A DNA stretch of 64,000 bases from Anoplopoma fimbria. Lineage: Eukaryota > Chordata > Actinopteri > Perciformes > Anoplopomatidae. Below are positions 14,185 through 25,168 of this stretch, one piece after another. The number at the start of each line of letters is the position of its first letter. Within the stretch, counting starts at the first letter, position 1. The notes under the pieces were generated by a model. The model did not search any database. It was not told the origin of the DNA and saw nothing but the letters and a program-made list of their open reading frames with translations. The position numbers were made by a program, and so were the translations under genes. The stretch is from positions 14,760,124 through 14,824,123 of the forward strand of contig NC_072464.1 in NCBI RefSeq assembly GCF_027596085.1, in the 5' to 3' direction.

Positions 14185-14231
14185 TTATCTTATCTTATCT
14201 TATCTTATCTTATCTTATCTTATCTTATCTT
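14185..14231 (+). repeat. (TTATC)n LINE tail
   Basis: Nine TATCT/TTATC pentamers form the 3' tail of the LINE. Tandem short-repeat tails instead of poly(A) are typical of the L2/CR1/Rex1 group. Confidence 0.93.
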
Positions 14232-14232
14232 A

Positions 14233-16558
14233 AGAGCTTTTTGTTGTTGAAATAAGTCATTTTAACAGAACAAAGCCTGTGATGAAGGCTTTGTCAGATT
14301 TGCAATGTTATGAACTCTTTCTTTTATTGGAAAGTCTTAATGTGGCACAAGTGTGAAGTGATTAAACAAGTGCTGCTGTTATTTTTAAAGAATGCTCTAA
14401 ATCAGTGACAGAGCCACTTAGGCACTGCCCTCTATACGCCTCCTTGGTGATGGGTAATTGTTGAGTTTGTATACGCTTGGCTACCTCACACTGTGATACA
14501 TTGAAAACAGTGTTGCTGCCTTTAGAAGCCTGTGATTTTCAACAGGGCCCGAGCCGAGTGTAAAAAACATCCCTGTTTGCTGTGGATGCACTGCTGAACA
14601 TTTGCTTGACAGGACAAAGTTATTACAGATGAAAACTAAGCAACAGCAGAGAGACATCTTTTTTACCCTTAGTCCTGAGATGACAGTAAACATCAGTGCC
14701 AATCATTGTGATTTTGATCATGAGGAATGAAAAAGACAGTATTTTTCCTGCTGTTTTAGAGCATATAAACGTTGCATTTAAACATAAACATACACCACCG
14801 GCTCTGCAGCCAGATCATTTTCTCCCACCGGAGACCTGAGAGCAGATTGTCTTCATTTACTGTTTTATGCTAATGCATCAACATAATTATAACCATTATG
14901 ATGGAAGAGAGGTGTCTATAAGCTGGAAACTAATTTTAACTTTGAATTGTCATCTCCAAACAGAGCCATTCTATCATTTTGAAGGCCTTATGTGGTCCAT
15001 TAGTATGCAAAATGAGGTGCACTTCATCTTCACACACAGGGAGCAAATTAACTTCAAGCACTGGCGCTGTAGTGGTGTTGTGTAATGTTGGACTCTGAGG
15101 GTAGCTGTTGTTTTTCCGTGGTTGGTTGCAGTCAGCCAGGGACAGTAAGGTTGTAAACATCACATGACATCTTATTCATGTTTTTTTTCCCCTCAGTCAG
15201 TTATGTGGGCAGAGAGACAACATACAGTGCATCTATTGCTATTTCCCAAATGGCCTTTTGGGCAGCGAAATTCACAGAGCATCTATATGCTGCAAGCATG
15301 TTTGAGAAGATGACAGATTAATGTCCTCGGTGACAGCTAATTTGGCTGTGTGGGAGTGAGAGGGAGCTGCCGGAGTGTTTATTTCCCTCAGAAAAAATCA
15401 ACATATCTGATCTCGGGTGGGAGTGAGAGTCATTTTCCAGAGTGAAATTTCTTCCTCACCAAGAGTAACGGCTGTCGTAGGCTGCACAAGATCACTGGCT
15501 CCTATTTCCACAGGATGCCTTTCTAAATTGAGATTAGTCACAGAGGTCATGCTGTTACTAAATGCATGAATTCGACAGCTTCTTGCAGGCAACTTAATGA
15601 AACTAGCAGCCTTGAATGAATATGTATGCAAGAAACAAAGACACGGTAAGGTATGCACAGAAATATACAGAGTTGGTCAAATAGCATTAAAGCTGGTAGC
15701 ATCCACAATGTGGTGTATTCTTTTAATTGTGGTACCAGCAATTAATTAGTAAAATTAGTAAAAGCCTCTTTTATTCATTCAAATTATTCAGTCTGAATAA
15801 ATTGTGGTGAGGTTTTCGTTAGAAAAATGTGAGAATTTACTAATCCAGTAAAATTAGTACTTGCATCAGTTAAACTTGTTTTGCAATTTAATGTAAAGAT
15901 GTAAGTGTAAGTGTTGCATCATCAGATGACCCAAAAATTGTGGATTTTCATATCACTTTCTCTTATGCAAAAATATAAATACTTTGAGGCATTTTGATTA
16001 ATGAATGCATTGTGAAATCTAAATAAGTAATGCTTTCTTTATTGTCTTTGTAGAAGATTAATGACACATATACCAACCTTCTGCCCCTAATAGTGAGTTT
16101 AATGAACATCTCCTGTGCTTGTGACAAGCTGAAAGGCTCAACAGGTTTCAATTATAATCCAATATCATCAATGTAATAACATCGCAGCAGCCTTCAGCAT
16201 GAGCCCGTCCCAGCGCCCAGAGGTAATAAATAGGTGAACAGCTGCATTATTGTACTTGTTTGAAGCACTGAATCTTTGAATCGCTGTGTCCCTTGACAAT
16301 TTGAGTGGCTGTCACATTTATTAACACTTCACACAAAGCCCAGTGTTGTAGCTGCCTCAGGTGAGAGTAGATGGTCATATGAAACGGAGTGAAAGCCTCG
16401 GAGAGAATCTAAAATAGGGAACGACAGGGAGACGGCCAAAAGAGCCGAGAAAACAAATGTTTCCTGATAGCACTATAACAAAATTGATGTCTCATTTAAA
16501 TTCATGGTGTTTTGATTTAATTTGATATTTAATACCTGGTACATTAAGGCTACACTAA
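14233..16558. other. Non-coding stretch, nothing recognised
   Basis: AT-rich sequence with short frames only. I see no exon with flanking splice sites, no recognisable domain and no clear repeat. Confidence 0.5.
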
Positions 16559-16750
16559 CCAACATTTTCATATAAACCATGGGTCTAATGATTACATGTA
16601 ATGGGAAATTGGTCGCTTGTAGTAAAGAACTATCATCAACTGTTTATTGATGGCACAGTTGATGATAATTCTCTCTGGGTTCTTTACTACAAGCGACCAA
16701 TTTCCCATTACATGTAATCATTAGACCCATGGTTTATATGAAAATGTTGG
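16559..16750. repeat. Perfect 71-bp foldback (inverted repeat), unclassified
   Basis: The left arm 16,559-16,629 begins CCAACATTTTCATATAAACC. It is the exact reverse complement of the right arm 16,680-16,750, which ends GGTTTATATGAAAATGTTGG. Inside lies a second perfect pair of 13 bp: TATCATCAACTGT at about 16,631-16,643 and ACAGTTGATGATA at about 16,655-16,667, around an 11-nt loop. A 12-nt insert (ATTCTCTCTGGG) interrupts the right-hand side. No clear target-site duplication flanks the arms. It could be a young foldback/MITE element or an inverted duplication made by template switching. Confidence 0.9.
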
Positions 16751-18189
16751 CTTTATGGTGCATTTTAACTCCTTGCAGCTCTTTTTTTTTGGTTTCACAA
16801 ACCACAACTTTATTATTTTGGTTCACTCTCACAGCTCGATAAACCTACTATATGCTATCTATACTACTATCTGCGGTTGATACCATCGTGCATATTGGAC
16901 TTACATTAATGAGGCCGCTCTGTGGCTGCTTATATTCTAAATAGGCAACTGTTTGCCTCCATTTTTGCCACATTGACTTGATAACGTGATAATAAGCCAA
17001 TGCTACAGATTGTTTGGCTTCCCTCAAGTGCTCAAAAAAATAATTAATACCATCTCAAAGAAAAAGTATGGAGTATGTTTTCAGAATTTATTATGCTTGA
17101 AAAGAAATAAATCAGTTTCTCTCGTCTTTTCTAGCATCTCATTTCATAATGATTCCCCAAAACTGATGAAAGTCAAAGATAATCATCTCAGTGGCTGCTG
17201 TTTTTCAAACCACTGGTTCAAACCTCTTCACCTCAACTGGAAAAGGCTAAGGACATTGTGAAGGTGATGAGAGAGGAGCATCTGATTCATGCAGCCGTTC
17301 CCTCTGTCTCTATGAGCAGATGGTGAATTGGATCAGTGCCTTTAGATTGGCTGCTATCTTCTCATCTGTGTCCTGCCTCTTGGGCAGTAAACATATTGAT
17401 TACAGGTGGCACTGATCTCTAAACAGCTAAGCTCAGGCATCTGGGGGAAACCAAGAACACGGAGGAGCTCACTGCTTTTCTATCAAAACCGTAGAACAAT
17501 AAAATCCAGATTTATTGCTCATATCAAGTGAGTCTTTAACAGTACTGGGCAAGTAAATGATAGAAAAACCCTCAGCTTCTGCCTTTGTTGAAGAAAAGGT
17601 GTGAAGGGTGGAAACTAGGTAACAAGTCTAATTAATGTCAGCGTACATGACAGATAAACACGTGCACATGCTTCCCACGCACACCAATTAGTCACAGAGT
17701 ACTTCCTGATTGATAAATGATTCATGGTGGTCCTCTCTACAGGAGTGATCAAATCTACAGGTGTTCTGTTTCTGAGTGCCCTAAGCTGTGTAGGAGGTTT
17801 CCTTCCTTAACCCTCATTAGAACAGTGATTACACTGGATGGCCTCATCACTTGGACTCACAGTGTCTAATTGTACTTGGTTTTGAATTATCTTTCATATT
17901 CATAAGAATATAATTAAGGTGCAGTCCTTTTTTTCACTCTGGATGATACTTGCATTGAGAAAATGCATGTCACTGCCAAAATGAGGATGTCTAATCAATC
18001 AGTCAAACGTTTTTTTAAAAATTGATTGGCATACAGAACATACAGGCATAATATCTGTAAATCTATCTGACTCTGAAAATGTAATTGCACCAAAGCAATT
18101 TATCTTGTGCAATAGAAGAAAAAAAAAAGTGGAAAATGTTTTTTTAATGACATCAATGAAGAAACGAAGATTACAATATTGTAACCCTA
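16751..18189. other. Non-coding stretch, nothing recognised
   Basis: No coding exon or known repeat is evident. A phrase near 17,225-17,265 (CAACTGGAAAAGGCTAAGGA) weakly resembles part of the LINE at 12,970 but is too short to call. Confidence 0.45.
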
Positions 18190-18900
18190 TTTCTATACGC
18201 ACAGGTAAAGACCTCTACTGGACTCTATGGGGCTGCCCTTTGGGCTGCGGCATCTGCAGAGGTGATTGCCAGCCTCCACTTGGATGAGAAGTGGAGGCTG
18301 GCAATGGTAACCAAGCAAGTGTTGCTTGGTTACCATTCCCTCTACTGGGGGGTCCACACCCTTTAAAAAAAGGTTCTGGAAAAAGGAGGATCTGTTTGCC
18401 AACCGATGCAACATCCTCTGCTGACTATGATTCTCCCTGCCTCTCTCATTCCTGTAACAAGGGTCCCTTTGAGCCATTGTAGTGCTTCTCTCTGAAGGTG
18501 TTGTCCTACAAGACAGCTTTGAGAATACTAAGAGAGAATGCAAGCTAACCCTCCTGTCAGTGCTCCACATTTGCTTGCTCGTGGTGACCGTAACCTGGCT
18601 ACACTTGATAGGGCTTTACCCAGAACAAATCTGGGAAAGCCCTATCCCACTGTAGGCTGCACACATCCTACACGCAGCGTGGCAGTGTCGAGGTCTTTGT
18701 TCAGTAGTGTGAGTGTTGACGACATATGAACACCGGCATCTTCGTCGACACCTTGTCCGTTCATACGGTTCTGTCTCTTGGACACGTTTGGCTCCTTTCC
18801 AGGGTCTGTGCACATGGAACAAAACATTGACTTGTGAAAAGGGTGGGTCTGGTCGCTTGTGATGCACATGACCCCCTTAGATACAGATGCATGTTCCCAT
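18190..18900. repeat. Hairpin-rich, repeat-like segment of unknown class
   Basis: Several strong stem-loops lie close together. 18,266-18,304 has 16-bp arms (TTGCCAGCCTCCACTT) and a 7-nt loop. 18,303-18,337 has 16-bp arms (AATGGTAACCAAGCAA) and a 3-nt loop, and starts where the first ends. 18,607-18,646 pairs GATAGGGCTTTACCCAGA with its complement, with one bulged base. Near 18,714-18,759, GTGTTGACGA faces TCGTCGACAC. GC content is above the surroundings. A 125-codon minus-strand frame (18,193-18,570) has no domain I can name. The local character resembles a terminal region of a retroelement, perhaps a tyrosine-recombinase type, but that is a guess. Confidence 0.55.
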
Positions 18901-21900
18901 GCTCCTTCATGATAACTGTGTTTATTATTGTATTTGATGTGGTTTGGTCACATCTGGCCCAAACCCTTATTTAGTTGATAATGTCAGTGCCGTTACTGAT
19001 CCAGTGGATCTCTGGGAAATATGGTATATTATTTTTTCAGAAAGTGCAGATATGTTACTAAGTTGGTCTCCAAGTAAAAGTTTGATATTTTGCAATAGTT
19101 TTATAGTTTCCAAAAGGAACTGTTCCTTTAGGAAATGGTCAATTTAAGACCAATAGAGTGTTAAGATACTTGTTGAAATTATTCTAGGCTTCGGTTAATA
19201 TTACTGAATCATCAACATCTACACTCCACACCTTGAGAAATGTGGGCTCAGACTGTGTTGGTGCAAGATCTAGGAGTAGAGTACATGGACACCAGTAGCC
19301 TTGTCCCTGGAGAAAACAGCCAACATGTTTTGTATAGTAACTATGCCAGCATCATGTGAGGTTCACTGAGTACACTCAGTCAGCATGAAAACATGCTGCA
19401 CCCTGAAGCTAAAGAGAACAAAGCTGCTATAGAGAATGAAAAGCAAATACAGTCCTAATAAGAATGACTTTTAGCCTTCAAAATGTCACAGCAGAATTTA
19501 TTCAGACCATCCGTCTAAAATGAGCTTTATTACATAGGGCCATTGAGGAGTGTTTAAGAACATCTGGAGGTATTTCTCCAAGGCTGTAATAATAAGGTTA
19601 GGGCCTTGTGGATCCCTTTTTAATTACATAGTCGTGGCCAGAGTCCTGGGAGAACGACTTTACCTCGCTCCCAAACTTCACCACAGAGGCAGCAAGGTCA
19701 AACACTTAAAGAAATGAACAGACTTAAAAACACCAAAATCAAAGAGTCCCTTCAGGTACTTTTCTTAATTAGCAAAGTTTTGCCTTATGTGTCCCACTTT
19801 GAACCAGTCAGGGAGGATGCAGGGCACGGCTTAATATGAATATCTAAATATGAATGACACTGTAATCCTCCACAGCACCTTTAACTCATTGAAACAGCGT
19901 GTTACAGCATCCTCATGAGCCTGATATTGTTGCTAAATGTCATGGTAACAACCTTGCAAAGCAGGGTGCAGTGTCCCTCCGACACAGCCTCCTTCCTCAC
20001 TTTCATCATTAAACTGCACACATGGGCAAGAGGCTTTGAAAAGCCTGCCACTATTGAGCACTCTTGAAAGGAAGGCTCTTTTCATTTAGTGGTCTACTGA
20101 AGATGATTTGCATTCAGGGATTTTAATTGTGCTGTGTGATGTTCAACAGGCAAAGCTGATCCAGAGAGCCTGCTCTTCTCATCTGTATCACTGATTGATG
20201 GTGGGCTGATTTTCCCTTGAACTTTCGGGGCCGTAGAGTTCAGAGCGCCGGGGGCGGGCGTGACGGTAAGGGAGAAGGAGGAGGGGGGAGGGAGGGGAGG
20301 CACGAGGCAGGGTGGGCTCAAGGAGGACAAGCTCTTAGGCAGCTCATATTCATAGATAATCAGATCATCAGCCAGAGATGCATTTTGAAAAGGCTTGATT
20401 GTCGTTCTCTATGACAGTAAATAGTCATTCAGTAATCTTCAAAAAGGGCTTTTAGCTAAAACTCCACGAGTACCAAACAATCATTAAATTCACGGTGAAG
20501 CAGCGCTTTGAGAGCACCTTGCATAATTATACATGTGTTCCTTTGAAATGGGATGTGAATTAACACATAAGAGATTGCTCTTATACCTGGGGAAATTATT
20601 CAAGGGAGAAGGGCAATTTCACAAAGCGTGAAAACCGTGTCGCATAGAAATTACGTTAATAAACTAACTTGCAACAGCGAATGTATCCTAAAAAATGCCC
20701 TGTGGTGCATTGAAAACTATAGTGCTATGGAGCAATGTTTTTACGCATTGGCCCCCGACTTGGTTGCATCGTATATTCACATGTACCTGCACAAGCACAA
20801 TGCAGTACTTCTTCCTGGCAATGGTTTCACGGTTTCACCGCTGAAGTACAGCTGGTGGTGGTGATGTGCAAATGCATTACAGGTACAATGTTTGTAATAT
20901 GTTCATGTCTATATGTGTATTTTGATGTATGTACGCAACTATGTTTATATATTTAATATATATGTTTATGTCTTTGTATATATATATATATATATTTACA
21001 ACTTGTTTGCAATTTGCAAAGCTGCCCCCAAGTGGCCAAAAAATATGTTGTTGCAGGTTTAAAAACAACCACAATCTTTTTAAACCTAACAAGAGCTGTA
21101 CGGGATCAATTAAAGTAGGGCTTACAACACTAGAAAAAAATGTTGTGGGAGAGCATAATAGAGGCAGTAATTATAATTCCCTACCAACATTATTTTCTAA
21201 ACAAATCAGTAGTATTTAACATTAATTTCTTGGAGACAGGAGATGAGATTAGATTGAATCAGTTGACAAAACAATTTAAACTCAAGGTTCACTTTGCTCT
21301 GGAGCTTTTACTGGGTAACACAACATCTTCATCAGCATGCTCTGTTGTAATGGAACTGTTGAATTTTTCCTCGATTCTGAATTGATATTATAAAATTACA
21401 CAGCGTTTGATTTGGTTGTCTCAGCATTTGGTGCACAGCTAACTAAACTAGACCTCAGTCTCTTTTTTAACATTATCCTCCACATTGGCCCACTGTGGGA
21501 AAATTGTGTTATTTAACAGTTTGATAGATTGAATGAGCTCTGCAGCCTGTTCAGTCTATCCTGAGACATCATAAACTGTCTATCATACAGTTTACAGGCT
21601 GATAAAAGCCCAAATAAAAATTCCAGAGGAGTCATTCTTCTTTTCAGCTTGACGTATTGCGTGCCATTTCTTAGTGATCGTGTGTTTGGTAACACCTTTT
21701 TGTACTTTAATAATACGCATCTTATGGACAAAATTACAGGCAAATGCTTAAAGCTTAATCAATATTCTATGTTTAAAATGGATGAAATTACTCCATGCAA
21801 TGTTAAAGGGGTCACAAATAGTGAAGAACCCAATTATCATTTGAAGCGGCAGCTGTATCGGTGAAAAAGCTCTGATAAACCCAATGTATACAACCGCCAA

Positions 21901-24900
21901 ACAACACACACGTGTGTGGAGCATTTAGCAGCTAAAGTGACTGATATATTCCTTCAAGAGTCGATTGAAACCAAGCAAAGCTAAACTGACTTAGACTTAC
22001 ATTCACCACATGGGAAGACATATATAACTATAAATGTTGGTCTGTGTTTAAATGTGATTAATAATAATGATAAATGTACTGTATCTTCCCTTTAGGTTGC
22101 TTTGATAATAGCTTTGTGCATCTGTGTCAACAGAATTCTGTTAAAATGATAAACTAAGACTGACAATTTTCAACCACATGCATACTAGTTTAAACTTATA
22201 TTTAGACATGTTTTAACAGGCAAGTTGTCAATCAGTGCTAAATGGTTATGGTCATTCACTGTGTCTCTTTATCTGGCTGTGGTGCTTCATCTCTCTACCA
22301 ACATCGACAATGAAACACCACACAGAGGGAGGCTCATAGACAGAGATTGCATTTTGTACTTACAAATAGCAGCATCTGTCAGGTGTATAGCTTTATGAAT
22401 CAATTTGGTTAGAGTCTATAGTTAGAGGAAGCCTCTTTTGGCGGCTGTTTGTTGCCAGTTTCTTTTAGGCAAATCAGGGCTCAAGGAGGGATCTTAAATG
22501 CATTCAGCCATATTATATACTCAAAGCCAATACCTCCATTTAAGGATGTCACCATTTAAATGATTGCATTGTGTGTGTAACGCTGTGGAGTGGAGGCTAC
22601 CTTTCAGGACCGAAGCAAAAGAAGATTGGCTCAGCCTGCAGATGCTCGATGTGCTGCTAATACTTTTTGATGATAAAAGCATACCCAGCTGAACGAAAGT
22701 GAATGTGACAATCAACTCCAATTCACTTTAAAGTCAAGGCTAATTCAATAAACATTTTCTGTAAACACTGCTAATGGTGTTAATAGATCCTCTCTGTTGT
22801 GAGATAAACAGAAAGCCAGCGGCATTTTAATTGCATCCATAGCAAGAAATAATAGCATCATAAGGGTTGAGCTGTTTTATATAGTCTCAGGAAATACATA
22901 CCGGTGCAAAAGGGATTTAGTTAGACCAACATTAATGCTAAATGAAATCCTTCCTAGCGGAATCGTGAGCAAAGTTGAGGGAAACAGCTAACTAAGAGAA
23001 CTTGTGGTGGCAGTCCATCCTCCAATGTGAGTCAAGCACATAATCTTTACTGCATTCAATCTTTGAATAATGCATTCTAGCAAGCAGCATGCATCAGCAG
23101 CAGATGCTCAAGCGTCTATGGTCTTTTCCACCCATCAGCACTGAAAAAAGTAGCAGCAGTTGTGCTACAGTGTCCCCAAAAAGTTGAGGCTTCAATAGTA
23201 CATCTGCATAAGGAGAACATTGCCTTCCTATATGCCAGGGGGACTATTTCCATATTCATTTATTTTTTATCGTGTTTTTTATCGTATTTTATTTTTCTGT
23301 ATTTTTGCTTATTAAAGACAATCGGACCATCAGCCCAACATAGTCTTAAACAGCTCTTTTGCTTATACATTGTTCTCTGTGCATACGTCTGTTTTATTTT
23401 GTCACCAGAGGATGATACAGTGGGATAGAGATTTCTCAGACATGAAAACTGAAAGATCGAAGCAGAGCTCATAGTTGGGCACCTTAGATCTCTCTGCATT
23501 TTAAAGGCAAAGATCGCAACTTATTTGTTACCATTTGCTGTACTCAGTTAGGACACACACATCTCATTTGAGAAGCTTTTCCATGAGCATGCATGGCCTC
23601 GGAGAAATCCCTGAGAGGCTCTGTTTGCGTGTCTCCCACTGTATGCTGTCAGCCGTCATCAAAAGGAATAGGGAGCTGCGGTTTCCTTGGTTTGACAGTT
23701 GTGATATTGCAGAACCTCTTGCAGCCTCCACAAATACTTTGTTTGTTTTGCCTCTCTCAATTGTTGCAGCCTTGTAGGATATTTAAGGATCATGTGTTTT
23801 GAGTTTTAGACAGAAGCATTTCTCATCTTTTATCTTTTTGCACTGGATGGTCTGGCAAAGATGTCTGGCAGTCGTAAATCAACTGCTGCCATATAAAACC
23901 TATATGCCTAAAATCAACGACGTTGGCAGTGTTTGTGTATTCTCTGTGTGAATGTTCACTATTATTTTCTAAATACTTGGATCATCAAGACACCCTTCAA
24001 GTAACAGAAAGAACAATTGAAAGTAATGAAAGTAGCAATTGTGAGACAATTCGTGTCTCTAGCTTTTACAAAAAGCACCACAAAATAGATTGGAGGACTG
24101 CAGTGTTTGCTTGTTTTGCCTCATGACTCACAGCAGCCATCACACAGATTGTTTTTGTCAAGTACATACGAACGCTGCTATTGTAAGAGCCCTGCAGAGC
24201 AATAAAAAAAATGCTTAAGAGGATGACATTGCAAATAAAATCTTGATTTTAGAATGAAACATACTGAACATATTATTACCACTTCATTGAGTTACATTCT
24301 CATAAGACTTGCAGGCAAAGTGAGGATGAAATCAGCAAAAAAAGGCAGGGGAATAACATCTGAAAGAGCTGCAAGCTTCAGGTCTATTATCTATAATCAT
24401 TTGGGAAGCTATCCGAAACAAGACCTTTAAACCACAGGACAACCCTCTGAAGACTGTCTACCCACTAATAAACTGGCTTTTCAATTAGCACCTATCTGAC
24501 ATTACAACGATAACACAAAACCAATTACACGCTGTGCAGCAGATAACTCGTAATCCACTTAATGGGTCTGATTTGGCTTCTTTTTTTTTCTTCTCTCCTT
24601 CCACCACTGCTGCCCTCGGGCTTTTTTCTCCAACCAGGACAAGGTATCACTTTGAATTATCAGTATTGAGGACACATCTGAGATAGCAGGCCAGCCAATC
24701 TCCTGGAGGTCCTGATAGTGTTTTCATGTCTGTGGGTGTTGATGACAGCTTTGAAGGTGAGATGAGCAAAGCTAAGTTCACAGGTGTTAAACACGTGGAT
24801 CCACAGTTCAGCAACATGCTTTCAATAAACCTCAGTGCGTCTTTCTTAGATAATCTTTCTTAGATAGTCTTTTTTGCATATTTTACATATAATGTATTTA

Positions 24901-24918
24901 TCTTTAAGTCTTATGTTT
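18901..24918. other. Non-coding stretch, no gene recognised
   Basis: AT-rich sequence with short frames and no supported exon. It contains a G-rich tract at about 20,249-20,317 (listed separately) and a short TA run at about 20,977-20,996. The abundance of TAAT-type motifs reflects base composition and is not evidence of regulation by itself. Confidence 0.5.
20249..20317 (+). other. G-rich tract, possible G-quadruplex
   Basis: A local GC peak in an AT-rich desert. It starts with CGGGGGCGGGCG and continues into a purine-only run containing GGGGGGAGGGAGGGGAGG. Several G-runs of three or more lie on one strand, and one loop is longer than the classic seven bases. No gene start is visible beside it. 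Confidence 0.5.
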
Positions 24919-25168
24919 AGGGCTGCAGCTAACAATAATTTAAATTATTTATTAATAGTTGGTCTATTAAACACCAGAAAGCAGTGAAAAATATTAATAT
25001 AAAAAATGTCTTGTTTTGATAGACCAAAGGTCTAAAACCCGAAAAGTATCAGTATGTAAAACAAAGAAAGAAAAGATCGGAACCGTGAAATGTTTGGCAT
25101 TGAATTATGAAAACAGCTTCTAATTAATTTTCTTCTGATTGTCTAATCAATTCATCGTTTCAGCTCCT
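24919..25168. mobile_element. Degenerate hAT-like MITE
   Basis: The left end AGGGCTGCAGCTAACAATAA and the right end CGTTTCAGCTCCT are imperfect inverted copies. They fit a very common fish repeat whose ends read GGGCTGCAACTAACGATTA. The interior ATGTCTTGTTTTG is also typical of that family. The copy is strongly diverged and has no coding sequence. Placement in hAT rests on remembered family ends, not on a search. Confidence 0.6.

Larger units (their letters stand above)
12680..14232 (+). mobile_element. 5'-truncated L2/Rex1-type LINE retrotransposon
   Basis: This is a 5'-truncated non-LTR retrotransposon. It begins inside the reverse-transcriptase region and runs through the 3' UTR to a tail of TTATC repeats (14,185-14,231). 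The endonuclease part is missing, so this copy was probably cut short during target-primed insertion. The 3' UTR ends with CCCCGCTGCGGGACTAATAA followed by the pentamer tail. The same 3' end recurs at 42,749-42,800 and 47,431-47,574, so the family has at least three copies here. The clade is inferred from the RT motifs and the tandem tail; Rex1 and L2 cannot be separated without a search. Confidence 0.88.

Noticed and set aside
17199..17275. Possible LINE fragment with ACTGGAAAAGGCTAAGG
   Set aside because: The similarity to the LINE at about 12,970 covers only some 20 bases with no supporting flanks.
18193..18570. 125-codon minus-strand frame as a possible gene
   Set aside because: It runs through several hairpins, has no recognisable domain and no gene-like surroundings; treated as part of an unclassified repeat-like segment.
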